Below are positions 25,807 through 40,100 of a stretch of 64,000 nt of DNA, in pieces. A program made the position numbers and the translations under genes. Position 1 is the stretch's first letter. Each line of letters begins with the position of its first letter. The DNA is from Thamnaconus septentrionalis (lineage: Eukaryota > Chordata > Actinopteri > Tetraodontiformes > Monacanthidae). The notes beneath the pieces were generated by a model. The model had not been told where the DNA came from, did no database searches, and saw only the letters and a program-made list of their open reading frames with translations. The stretch covers positions 11,831,001 to 11,895,000 of the forward strand of contig CM020509.1 in assembly GCA_009823395.1 (NCBI GenBank), written 5' to 3'.

Positions 25807-28800
25807 CTATGTGAAGTCTTTGGAAACCGCTTCTATGAAGTTGGGCGCAGACATGAGGATGGTGAAGGTGCAGATGATGGAGAACAGCGAGAAAGCCACC
25901 AGGCAGAGCCGGTCCACCACAGCTGCGGCGAACTTCCACTCGCTGCAGATGGCCTCCGCCTCATCCTGGTCGCGGAAGCGCTGCGCTATGTACGACACCT
26001 CCTCCAAGATGCACTGGATCTCCGGGAAGGGAATTCCCACGCCCATCCCCCTTCCGACTCCCAGCCCCCCGACGCCGCCCACCCCTCCAGGTGGCTCGGA
26101 CTCATCGGTGGGAGAGCCGTGGGCGCGTCCGCCCAGAGCTACCCCAGAGTCACTCGAGGGTGGGCAGTACGAGCTGTTGTCTACTGGGTGGTAATTGGTG
26201 AAGTAAAGGTTCATGGAGCCGTTGGAGGTGCCCGTTTGGCAGGAGGTCTGAGAGAGGGGCACGCTGAGGCTCGGAACGGCGCCCATCTCTATGGAGGTGG
26301 CGCTGGAGTGGTGCTGGGAGGCGTGGCGGTACTTGTACGCGCGCCGCTTGCGCTCATCGCCGGGCTGCTTCATGCGCAGGAACCAGGCGCACCAGTTCAG
26401 CAAAATCACTCGCACCTGAAGGAAGACGCTAGTTTAATGAAAAACTGCAAGAAGAGGCAGAATGAGTTGTGCAATATGGGTAATATGAGCTACGGTATAG
26501 CCTCATAAGGGAGATGACACATCATGGGATAGATCATTGCACGATTATTCAGTAACTGATCAGCTCATACCTTCATTCCACAAGATCATATTTGCAGTTC
26601 ATGAATAGAATAGAATGTCTTTATTTTCAGTGCACAATGTCTGTGTGCAGCCTTGTCAGAACAAAAAACTATGAAAGTAAATGAATAAAACAATTTAAGG
26701 ACTGGTAGTAAAAAGCTGATTAAAAAGGTCTAAAAAAAAATACATTCACCCACAACACTCCACCTACAGCAAACCCGGGTGTAGCACACAGACAAATGCA
26801 TAGACTGTATAATGGGTGTATGGTCCTAATATTTTACACAAAATCTAACAACATTTTACATTTAATAATTCTGCAGAGGAAAAAAAAGCTGTGATCATAC
26901 ACCCAGCTGTCGAGATGTGTTGCGGTTCCCTCTTCTCAGAAACAAGATCACAAATGCTGGAGTCACAATTCTCAGTTTAATTTGCCTATTGTTCCCTCTA
27001 TTTGCATATAATATGTTTGCATGTATAATTCTAATCAATCAATCTGAAGTTTACTATTGTAACACTGATGACTTTCTGTTTATCCCACTTACCCACTTGG
27101 GCATCTTGCCACCGTGAGGGTCGTGGTGATGAAACTGCAGCACGATAACTGTCACCACGACAGACATTCCCACAATCATCATGGTACTGGCGAAGTACTG
27201 GGCTGCGAGTGCACACAAAGACATTATTGTGTCGTCATTTGTTGAATTTTAAGAATGCTTTACCACTTGAACAACTTTCGCAGGCCACGTGCAAACAGGT
27301 AAAACAGTAGCATGAATTTGTGCTCAGAAAGATTTCACGCCCTCACATAAAAGGAGAAGCAAGTCCGATCAATTTGCGCAGTCGTTTATTTTGCCAAAGG
27401 GGAGAAGATGAACATTTGCACCCAGACAGGAGAAGTAAAATCGGTGTAAAATTCTGACAAAAAAAAAGCAAAACAAACTAAGAAGAAAGTGTTACAGCAG
27501 ATTAGTGTTTGCTCTGGTGCACGAGAGAACAGATGGATGGAATGGGAACATACACACACACACATGCACACACACCTGGTTCGAGCAACTGTGAACCAAC
27601 ATGGTTTGGCATGACTAAGGCTTCTGCACAAAGTCGATCTCAATGCATTTGGTATTGTAGCCTCACACAGGCAGAATTTCAGTGTAAGAGATGTGTGTGT
27701 AGAGCAAATCCTAATAATTCCAAAGAGCCAAGTGAAGCAGGAGATAAGGAAACTGATCACTGTGCTCCATCATCACTTTGCTTTGGTTTTCAATATAAAG
27801 AGCAAATTAGATTGAGACGTGCTGATAAGATGGAAAACAAGTCGTTACATAATTATTGAGCCTTGTGTTATAAACTACATAGTCGACTGGGGAAAAAATT
27901 AATTAAAAAAAATGAAATTAACTGAGCCAAGTGGAGTTGAGATTGGTGGGAGAGGTCTAAATAAATCAAACTAAAGTGAATTAAATTGAATCAAATTAAC
28001 ATGCTGCGCTTATATGGTGATTACATTTGATATTAAAATACGCAGTCTGGATGTGTCAGCAATTCTGTAATGTGTTCACCGCCAAGTACACTGGGAAAAA
28101 CTAGCAACTGTAGCGTGCTAATGTAAAGGACAAGCACATTTGCATATACGCTTCAATCTATGTGCCAAATTATGCACATCCCATTTCAATGTTTTGACAC
28201 TGGCTGCAGGGGCCAAAGCACAACTAAAATCTTATACAGGTAAGAAAGGGAGAATCTCATGTCTCAAAGCCACCAAAATTATTAATCCTGCCAAGTCTTA
28301 GTGATGTTAACTTTGAAAGAAATAAAAAAAATCTCACACCACAACGCATGAACTGGCTTTTTCTGACGGGGGGCGAGATGTGGTTGCGTACAGCTCGACC
28401 AAACGCTGTTTACACTCACTGAACTGTACGGGCACATTTCATTTCACAATTTATGCAACGGTGTGAAAAAAATTGAGCAAACAAATGTAAATGGACACAA
28501 AAACATATTTCCACGTGGCTTGCTCAGCTCGTGCTTAGGAAGCGTTCACCCGGCAGGCTTTTTGTTGCAATGCAATGTTAAAAAAAACAACAGTTGCATA
28601 TATATTTTTTTTTTTTTACTTCAGACTTTGATTTTCTGCCATCACCTGTTATTTCTTCCTCTGCACCTCTTCTTTGTTGCCTCCTCAGCGGAGAATTAAA
28701 CATTTCACACCTCATTAATGGTGACGACAGCTTTAGGTCTGCCCACTAAATTTACTCAATACACACACACACACACACACCTATTAGCAACCTGAAGGGT

Positions 28801-31800
28801 GTATAGACGCCTCCAGGCTGCAGGAATCGAAGACCAGTCACCCACCAACACGGAATTTTATGCTTCTGGACCAGCACAGCCTGTGATTTCATACATTTCA
28901 ACACATTTTCTGTCTATTGCCACCTATTTCTGTCCATTTCTCCTATTATATCATCAACATAGCCAATCACAAATTAGTCTACATTTGTTTCAGCGGAGAA
29001 AATATCATATGGCATCTGCAAATGACGTGTGGTCATTATTAAATGGCATGATTCACAAAAAGGGGGAAATTTGAATGAGGTCAGTGTGAAAGTGTGACCT
29101 ACCGATGAGCGGGACAGAGTCGGACGTGGCCGGCATGATCTCTGCAACCAGGAGCATGAAGACGGTGAGCGACAGCAGCACAGTGATGCCTGGAGACGCA
29201 GACAGAGAAGGAGAATATGACCAGATACATAATGACACCATCAAGGTCCCCGCTTTTTGAAATCCATCCTCGTATCCATCCGTGAATGCTATCGGTTGAC
29301 GTCCCTATGACCGCAACCATTCATCAGCAGCCGCCTGCTGACACGCCTTAAGTAGGGAACTGCTTCGAAAATCCCTCAAACGCACGATGATGCCGGCTCG
29401 TCCCCACGCGGCAATTCATCAAAACTCATTCCAGTTGCAAAAAAATGGATGATGTGACAGCACTGTTATTTTGAAATTTACAAAAAATGACAAGGCTATT
29501 CCCCTACAAGTTTAAATCATTTGCATTAAGATTCATGCTTAAGTGACAAACATGCCCAGATAACAGCAGGGTGTTTGCACTGGGTCGAGGACAAGCCTTA
29601 CTTTCAGACACATATTAATGCATTCACCGCCTGAGGTGTTGTGAAGGTCATTTCTTCAAACGCTATTCTTTTCTTCCCTCTAACCAACAACCGTTGGAGA
29701 AAAAAAAAATGAATTCTCTCTTTTAGGAATGAGTAACACATTTCCTAGCTTTGTAAAGGAACACCAGCTCCAGAAATGTAAATCCATGTCACAAACGTGT
29801 GTGTTTCAGTCCTCGCCTCCTCACCCAGAGAGATCTTTTCTCCAGAGTCAGCAGGAAGCAGAAACACCAGCAGGGCCAAGCCAGAGATCAGCACGCAGGG
29901 TATGAGTAAGTTGAGGCCATAATACAAGGTCCTGCGTCGCATTGTAACTGTGAATGTCACATCAGGGTAGGGCTCCTTGCAGCAGTCGTAGTACAGCTCA
30001 TTGCGTTTTGCTGGCACACCTGTGGGAGGTAGAACACGTCGAGATGAATTATTGAAAGGCTGAGAAAGAAAAATGTTCCATATTAAATTGAATAGAACGG
30101 CTTTACTGTCATGGTGCAAGTACATTGAAAATGTGCTCAAATCAAAGTACAGTCCTTAAGACTAATTAAATAAAATTCACGTAAAAATTCATAACACATG
30201 GCACAAAACTGTCCTGTTTGTTACTTCTATTTGTATATAATACATTTTTTCAGATATGTTGTTAACCAAAAAGTTGTACAGATCACCAGAAAACAACACA
30301 TTTAGCCCTCTGTTTACAGCCTGCAAGCAGAACGGTTTGGTTTAACTTCCGAAAAAGCTTCAACTCAGACGGAGGAATGAACATCCAGCTGGAAGTGCAA
30401 GTGTCGTCACTAACATGTGAGAGGTATAAGTGCCCTTTGTGACATCACGGTGGGCTGATTTTCCATAACTACACCTTTTAAGACACTCTCTGAAAAGGGA
30501 CGCAAGACAAAATGGCAAAGACAGACTGGTGCTGGCTAACATTTAAGAAACCCAGAGTTATTTTTGGAAATGTTAGAAAAACACAGGTGTAAATTGAACT
30601 TTGAAGAATGTTCATGCAAAGTGTTGTCAAGCGAAATCAGACAACTAACTGTCCAAGTCGTGGCTGCTTGTATCACTTTTTAATCCTCTTATCTTGACTT
30701 TGCGGGCGTCATCCCTCGCTGCAGACATGGTGCTGCCGCCCTCACATATGGCTGGGTTACACACATGCCAGCGTGTCAAACGTCCCCATTGCACACCATC
30801 TGGTGCGTCTGACACTCATTTGTAGCTCGCCTTCACCCCGAGGAAGGGTGCACAGACTCTGGGATGTGGAGATGGAGACAGCTGCAGACACCCTGTTTAG
30901 GAAGTCCTCCAAAACTTCTCCCCCTCAGCAGCTCATCCAGCGAAAATCATCCAAATGACGACGACGAATGCCACTGCACTACAACTTACAAACACCAATA
31001 CACTCAAAGAAAGTCAGTTTGACTTTCTCTGAACTTCTGAAAACCCAACTGTTCTGTGTTTCAGTACTGATTGCATAACTTGATGTTCTCCAACAAGGTG
31101 ATTAAACAAAAAAAAACACGACCTGATCCATAAATCAGGCTATATTTTATATATTTACTATATATTTTGTTTTTATTTACATTCAATGAGAATTTAAATT
31201 GAATCAGTCCTCTTCATCGTGCCATCCAGGCTTTGACATTATGGCACCAAGACTGAGACACTGACTGTTTTTCCTGCAGTTTACAAAAACATTCAATGGC
31301 TTTGGTTTTTAATGTATTGGTTGAGATAGAAAGACTACAAATAAAGACCCCATTTTCATGATATATGGCATAAACAAGCCACAGGAAGCTCTTTAACTCT
31401 TTGTGAGGAGTGTATTTCACCAGTATGAACACCAGCACAATGTTGGGTTTTTTTAGTTTCTTTTTAAATCAATCTTCTGCTCACCCACAAGGTCCCACTC
31501 TCCATTGGGTATGTACGTGGACGTGTCCACATCCAGCATCTGGAGGTCCAGCAGCCAGCCGTTGTGCGTCCACGAGCCAAATTTCAGGTCGCACTTCTGC
31601 ACGTCGAAGGGGAACCAGCGCACGTCGATGTAGCAGGTGCTCTTCAGGATGCCGGGGGGGATGTACTGACAGTTACCCGACGCATTGACCAGCACGTTGG
31701 TGTGGAAAGTGGCGTCGAAACGCTCGTCCGCACTGAGGGGAGAAAAAAGAGGGCCGGTTACTTCAAAATGGGCGACGCCAGCTGGTTCCCTGACAGGGAA

Positions 31801-34800
31801 TATTGGTTATCTAGACTGGTCTCAGGAGGCCGCAAAATGAAACTAAAGAAGGAAATCTCACTCATCTTTTAGTTTCAGTTAGATTGAATCCAATGATTGA
31901 TAAAGGAATCTTTATAAAGCGTCTTCGGTCTTGTGGTCCACAGCAAATATTCGGCTTTCACATTAATTTCAATTTGAAATACGCTTTCATGCATTTGTCT
32001 AACTGAAAGAGGCAAGCGGTCAGAAATGGAAAAAAAAAAAGTCAATTTGTTCCTGAATATTCCATGTGGAACTTGGAAACTTCTGAATAAACAGAGTCTG
32101 CCGTTGCGCTATATTTGTTTTGGCTTATCCTCTTTTTGTCTGACAAAGAAAGTGATGTGATCTAATTGAGCATCTTTGTTAAAATTCATCCGGATTTGCA
32201 TGGTCACATTTACTGTTACATAACCAGCCTCCTCTTAGCTTCAGCCAGACGCTGTGATTCACATTTTTTCTCTGATGTGCTGGATTTTCTTTCACCTGTT
32301 GGAATGTCAAGCTGGCTAAAAAAAAATAACTGTAAAAACTTGTGCCTCTATTGTAATACAATCAAAAATATGATACAATGCCTTCCTAAAGATTTGTTCT
32401 TATTTACGTAACTACACAATTGTGAAATTATCTAACATGAAATAATATCGGGTGGAAATTGGATTAGTATTTTGTTAATCAAGTTCATTATTAATGACAC
32501 ATTTATCTTCACTGCTTCCCTTCACTAATGTACATCATGTTTATATAAATGAAGTGATAACTCTGTAGTTTCCAGGTTGACTAAGCGTGTCATAAGAACA
32601 AAGTGGTGGATCATGACAACCACTAAAAACAACACATTCACGTTCTCAACATATCCCAAATGTTGGTTGTGTTTCCAGACTTTGTCATGCGCTAGCAAAG
32701 TGAAGAAGTGAGTCCAGCTGAGTGAGACGGAATGGTGTAACCCAACCTAAACTTGAGTCATGTCTGTTTACAATGAGCATATATCCATTAGAACGGATAG
32801 GTGATATCCACGGGAAAAGGCACAGCGGTTGTGTTCCAGCACATGCACTCAAACACACATTCAACAGATTACTGTGGACATGTGCGGAGCAGGATGGCAA
32901 CCCCAGACTGACTGACAATAGCTTTGGTGAAAAGCCGCCGCGCCGAGGGACACGAGACACTGAGCCGTGTCCCCTCAGTCACTCGACATCTGCTGATTTA
33001 AAAAAAAAAAAAAAAGAAGAAAATTCAATGGGGCTGAGAGGAAAGCCGGGGCAGAAGTGGCGAAGGCCATTATTAGAGAGTCTGATTTAGCCTAACAAGG
33101 AAAAAAAAATACATGGACAGGATAGTGCCTGGACAGAATCTTTTCTGTATACATTGCCATCAAGGTGAACAAAAGCCGTACTGTCAGAATGGACTTCACC
33201 CTATTTATAAAGACAGTGTTATCTTTTGCCTTCAGTATCCATCAACACGAGCCCCTGCAAAGGCCTCATATTCATCCATCTATTCATGCAGCCGCTGACT
33301 CACCTGCAAGAAAAACAACCGAGCCCTTCAATTTGCTCGACTCGAGCCCCGTTTGTGTTTTGCTGCCTGTCAAAAAGCTTCCCCTGCGCTGTACATCTAC
33401 CTCCTCCGGTGGCACAATTAGGATTCCGAGCGCGGCCTTCCCGAGTCGGCCGTCCTTCGTGTGCCGCATCGATCCCCGAGTCAAATGAGACCATTGACGT
33501 TTCCAGCTGACAGCAGGGGAGGTCACCGCTTTAAACGGGTGCCGTCCGTCTGAACGGGGCTTACAGTCACACTGGCGGAAAGGTTAAGTTCACACACCCT
33601 TGTTCTAAATGTGCTTTTCCATATGAAGAAAAGCAATATAGAGTTGTCAAGTTGAGAACAATCTTCCAAATTAAATACATTCAATTCTTGGGTTTTTTTC
33701 TGATGCTGACCTGCCGAAATGCATTGAGTTGCAGCCATGCGATGGCTGTTTGCATTAATGTGTAACTGAAGAGTGTTCCTGATAAACTGGACGGTGAGTG
33801 TATGGTTGACGATTGTCTTAAACAAAATCACCCTACACCTGCATTTCAGCTACACTACAAAATTTGACTCGACAGAGTTAGACAGAATCAACCTGAAAGC
33901 GAGTCAGCTGTCACCCAGGCAAGACACAAATACATCATGACAGAGGATCGAGACCGTGTCTGCCATGGCTGTGACAACACGCATATAAAGTCAAATATAG
34001 CAGAGGGCAAACTTGATCTGCATTTGGTAAATAAATTAAATGTGGTATCCACATATTTATCTCATACTGAGCAGGTTGCAGGTGAGCAATGAAGGACAAA
34101 CGGAGCCAAAGGTAAAGCAACACCCCTCTAGTGGGAAGGGGGAGGGAATGAGGCGCCGACACCTTGACAGATAGAGAGGCAGGTAGATGGAAAGATTTAT
34201 AAAGAGGAGTCGCAGAAGGCGCGAGGCGATGAAATATGGAGAGACGGAGCTGAGTGAACGGCGTGAATTACGACGAGACAGTGAGTTATGAAAGAGAGAG
34301 AGGCGTTGGTGGGGGGGGGGGCAGAAATAGAACAAGACCAGGAGCGAGATGGTGGGATGCGACGGCGAGCGTGATGGAGGGAATGAGCGGCGGCGGAGTG
34401 CAAAGAGCAGGGACGGCGAGGAGGAGAGTGGGGTGACGCTGCAGAGATTAGAATGTTAATCCTGGTCGGTCTAAAAAACTGAGCTCTTAAAATTTGGGTT
34501 AATAGCCCAGACCTTTGTTTTGTCCCGGTCTTCTCTGGGATGCTGAGAGCAGCTCTCAGGTGTTGGGAGCCATCTAAGGTTTCTCCTCCTTCAATCGTCA
34601 GCAAAGATCAACTGCAAACCAAACGTCTTTCTCACAATTAATCTATGCCTTTATCGTTGGGATGAGTTCTTTTTTTGTTTTTTCCTCCCTGCCTTAGAAC
34701 TGATCATATGTCTCTCAAGCGCGTGCAGCGGGGAATGCAATTAGCTATTTGGGGAAAACCATGTGCCCTACATTTTTAATTGACTTGAAAGGAAAGAAAA

Positions 34801-37100
34801 AAAAGTCCCAGAGAAGCATGAAGAACTGAGGAAAAAAAAGTAAACATCAAACTGACTTGGATATATTTTTTTTTTAAAAATGCCCAGCGTCACTTATTAT
34901 TTATTTCTCTCACCTCACCCTTTAAATCTAATCAGTGTTAATTTTCGATGCACCACTCGTCGCAAGCCTGCAAATTCCTTTATACATAGGCAGCAGAAGA
35001 GTGAGGTGTAGATTCATTCCCTGATTCCACAGAGCTTATTGCCATATGACATTTGCATTGAGGATGACAAACGCACAAACTTTGTTAAAATTTGTCACTT
35101 ATCACGTGAATGTCAGTGTAGAAATCAGCCGTCTCCACATGCTGGCTTCTTTTTCGCTGCTTTTCAGCGGTGAAACTCATCGGCTCGGATGATCTTACAC
35201 TTGGACTGAGACAGCAGGTCTGACCTGTTGTACAGGAGTATGTCTGGGGTCCAAATCTGGTCTGAGGGGAACCTCAAGTTCTGGACTCCAGGGTAGTTTT
35301 CTGGATTCCAGCTCAGGTAGACGTCCGTCCAGTACTGCGGCAGAGAGAAGCAAGTTTAACTCCCGCCGTCTGTGGAAACTTCAGCAGGACAGCAACACAA
35401 GCACAAATGCTTGTGTTACTCTCAGACTGTGAACCTACCAGCTGCAGCCATGCGTTGGTCATCAGAACCTGATTCTTCTCATCCTGAATACAGACAAATA
35501 GGAGAGAATGTGGGAATTGCCTGGGTGGATTTTACACATCTCCGTTCAGAGCTTTTTTTTCCCCACTTTTAAGCATCTATTTGACTGTAGTAAAATATCC
35601 TCAAAGAAATTGTGTAAAGCATTCATCCTTCAGTTAAATTAATTGTTGGTGGGTTCAGCAAGCACAGATTAGGAAAAAATAAAAGTGTTGTAGAAACAGG
35701 AGATTCTTTCCGAAATCATGCCTCACTACTTGTTTTGAGCATCTTCATGCTACACAAATATCTGTGAAGTCCTATTTTTCTTTTAGAGAAAGTTTGGACA
35801 TCTGTACCTGAGGAATTGCTTTAAAGATGTTGTAAAATAATAGATACTGTTGTAAAAGTTTTCAAACTAGGACCTGTGCATACTACTGGGCCACTGTCAA
35901 CTTCAGCATCTCTTGACCAACCAGACAACAATTAGCTGTTAACCTACTGGGACAGCAACAGAACAAATGAAATGAAATGAAATGAAACCAAAGTGAAAAG
36001 CATCTCCCTCCCTCCCGCCCTCCCTCCCTCCCTCACCACGTCGATGATCTGCAGCAGCGTGAGGCCGAGCTCCACCAGGATGGCGGATGAGTCGTTGAGC
36101 ACGGGACGCTCCAGTCGGTTGTAGTTGGCCATCAGCTCCTTGTACAACCTCCTCTGGTGCTCCCCCTGCAGGGATTCTGGAGGAAAACAACGGAGACAAG
36201 CAGGATGATTGACTTTTGCAGTGACTAGAGTGAAAGTAAAGCAATTAAAAGAGAAACTAAATGAGCAGCACGACGCCAGCTGAAAGTGTTCAGTGATCCA
36301 GGAGATCCAGGAGGGGAAAATTCTAAATATATTAATTTTGTTTTTGTGCAATGCCGAAACCTTTGTTATAGTCTTCACGACTGTAGTGGACTTGACACAT
36401 GTTCATGGTGCACATCAGCAGTGACTGCAGTGTCCCCCACTTCCCTTATTGCACACACATTTTCTGAAGGGCACCCCCTGATTTATAGATGCAGAGCCTG
36501 GGCTCTTTTTGTTTGAAATCTGCCATAAATTATCTGCAGAATTAATGAATTCCCATAAAATGCTCTGATTTGGTGATTTTGCTTGAGCTGTCCCTCTTAA
36601 CAAAAGTATGTTTTTAGGACAGAAGGTTGGCTTCACTTACTTTTTCTCTGCATGCAGGAAAAGGTCAATCTGGTGCAGCCTCAGGTAAGTTTGCCACCAT
36701 CCTGCAAGTAGCTTGAAGCTAGCATATCACGTCTGTTTTCAAATCTTTTATTTGCACTAAGACTTGCATTACGTCGCCATCAAAAGAAAAACTGCACAGT
36801 TAGCCCTCTGTTTGTAGCCTTCAGCACACCTTCTGGCTTTTATCTTCCAACCAAAACAGATGCCTTGCTGTATCACCAACATGGTATGAGGGATACACAA
36901 ACAAAGTGACCACCAAGTGGACTGAACACCAGGCTGAGGACGTTGTCACTGTCCTAGTAGAGGTATAAGTGCCCTCTGTGACATCACAAACAGCTGATTT
37001 CCACAAATCTCTGCTTTAGCAGTCACTCTCTGAAATATCGGTAAAACCTAAACAAAAAAAGGATGGACCTTTCTCATTGATGCGGAAGTTCACTCTGACT

Positions 37101-37150
<50 letters not shown>

Positions 37151-40100
37151 ATAAAGAATCCGATGACTTTCTTAAAAACACACACAACAAAGAATTGATC
37201 TGGTATCGACAGAGGGAGAATAGCATGGGCAATAAAACCGACAGAATCAGAGAGAGGCGAGTTGGAGGATGTTGGGAGCACAGCATCCCTCCAGAGCTGT
37301 AAAACCTAGAGTGTGGTTGCCCGTCAGTCCTGCTCGGGTCATTAAGGCTTTAATGAAGAGAGTAACAGCCCGGCTGAGCCTGATGTCGGACACCAAGGGG
37401 CCATCTAGTGTAAGAGGCAGAGGCTTTTACACAGGTGGCTGTGCCTTGTGTTCTACTGGCACACATACAGTATACTGTATATATAAGCAAACAACACTAC
37501 AGTGTCATACAAGCTGAAGCCGGACAACTATTGACATGAGCACTGGTGCATATTTATTATTTATTTATTTATTTAAAGTATAAATAGGTTGAAAGAGACA
37601 ACCAAAAAAATGTTCCAACAGCCGTTGTGCCTGCGGACTCTGCCAAGGTAAAAACTCTCAGTGAATCAATACAGCCATAAATCTGTCAGTCCGTGCACAC
37701 TGTAATTTGCATTTGTTTGTGCACTCAAATTTAACTGCGGTTTACTTGAATGCCGCTGTTCAGACAACACCGCCACTGCAGCTGCGCTAGGAAAACTAGA
37801 GGAGGAGCCACCGGTATAGTTACTTCTCATTGGAAACAAATGTAGAAAGATAAAGAAATATTTGAACGCTTGGTTGGAAGATGGAGCACAGTAGAGAGAA
37901 ATTTTGTTCTTTATTCCTGCTTTCTTTATGAGTCAATTTATTTAAATAAAAAAAAAAACTAAAGGTGAAACTTTCCAAAAACACATTTCAACCAAATGGA
38001 ATTAAAATTCTCTTATGAAACTTTTGACTTGCATTCTTTCACTTTCTCAGAAAGAGGAGGATTGTTTAATCAGCAGCTATGGAAAATGCAAAGCACAAAA
38101 AAGCCATTCATTTGTGTATCCAGCTGGTCAAGACCTCCTAATTAATCCAAATTAATCTAATTTTAATCTATTAAAAGCAGTTACTCAAAACTTAACCTAA
38201 CACCCCAACTTCCCTGATAAAGGACTTTTACAAAGCTTAACGACACGCCATTTGTAAGCAAATGAAGTAGATCAATACTTAATTAGTCCGACAACATTGT
38301 GGCAATTACGGGTAAGGTCAAGCATTACCACTGTGTCTCCATCAGGTCTGTGAGAAGGTCACTGATTAGTAGACTTCACGACCACCACCGACTGCTTGCG
38401 CATCACTAACAGACAAAGCAAAAGCTGACGTGTTGTGTACAACTCCACAGAAGTTTTCTGCACAATTAATCATTTTTAGTTTGATGACCAAGGCGAGATT
38501 TTCTGCCTTAGAGCAGCAGATACCATCAAAATATCAAAGTTTCAGATCTACAGAGTTTCACTTGTGATAATATGGTTGATTTTTTTTCTTACGTTTCTTC
38601 CACTTAAATATAGACAGTGTCCAAAAACGTGAAAACCTGTATTTAAAAGGTGCTATTCAGTCCAAAACAAAAAACTCAGAAAGGAAGGAATGACTGTAGC
38701 AGTGGATCGGATCTTTTTTTAAAAAGCAATCTGGTCAGCCTGTTATTTTGATTTGTCTTGTTTTGTTTGTCAGTTTGGCGTGTTGACGGGTGGAGCATTA
38801 CTTGGGAGTCGTAAGAGGAATTTGAAGAGCTTAGGTTATAAATCCATAAATGGCTTTCTGATTATCTTAAAATAGTTCCCTCTTCTCCTGCTTTAATGGA
38901 TTTTGCTTGGTGATAATGAATGAGCTCATTCCAGGGATGATGAGGTTGTAATGAGATAAACAAAATATGACAAAAAAATACAGACCTGACTGATCTCAGC
39001 AGGTCAGAAATTACTTTAGTTTCTTGAGGGTGTTTCTGAAAATACACACACACACTTTCACTCACTCACTCACACACATACACACACCCCTAAATTCCAA
39101 ATACAACCAAACACAGCTGACCTGAGGGACTCATTCAACTGTGCACTCTCCTTCTCTCTGCCTTACAAACACACACAAACCCACACACAAACACACGCAC
39201 ACACGCACACACACACACACACACACATGGGATAGCTAATTTAAGCAAAGCACCAAATGACCACCTCTTACATCAGGGTGTTTTAGTGCCAGGTGAAAGC
39301 AGATAAACCCATCCAGACTAAACCCACAGTCCCACACACACACACACACACACACACTGGAGGATGTATTACTGTTTTGTTCTCTTTCTGTCAACTTAAT
39401 CTACTTTGCTCAAGCTACTCATGTTGATCAGTAAATCTCATCAAAGACAGAAATTGATCTTTGAGAAGCTGAAGGGAAATCCAGAAATCACGTGAAGCCT
39501 CGCTGTTTGGAAAAGTACTGAGGAGATTGGCTTATAGGAAATAAGGTCAATTTGACACTCAGGATACAAAAAAACATACAAAGATCTGATGTTTTTGCTA
39601 AGTCGTTGAATGTAGGTGGAGACACCCGAGGTTCACAATATAATAGACAGAATACCAAAAAAGTAGGAGAAAAGCTGCAGAAATGATGATACCACCAAAG
39701 AACAGGAAAGAAAATACTTAAGTTCAGATCAGCTGGTAAAACATGCTTGGAACCCTTCTGGCTTACTCTTTAATACTTCAGAAAATATGCCACCTGAATA
39801 GAAGGAATGTATTTTAAAGCCAGGTTCATGAATCAGTCTGTGGCATAATGGTACTCTGATCCCAGGGTATTGTCAAGATGAGAACCAGTGTAATGGACCT
39901 GCAGGGGGGATTGAGCCACACAAAGGAACCAGTGAAAGACAACGACTCCCTAAGGCCCTGGACAGGTGGAAGCACAATAAATTGTGCAAAAACAACAACA
40001 ACGACAACTGCATGTATTGTGTACTAGATGGCAAGACAAATAAACATTTCCAATAAAACTTTTTTTTTTACTTGAAATTGTGCTAAATCAAGGACATTCA

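Noticed and set aside
25654..26508. Long plus-strand open frame (284 codons)
   Set aside because: Antisense to the last coding exon of the alpha-7-type gene; no homology and explained by GC-rich codon use of that exon.
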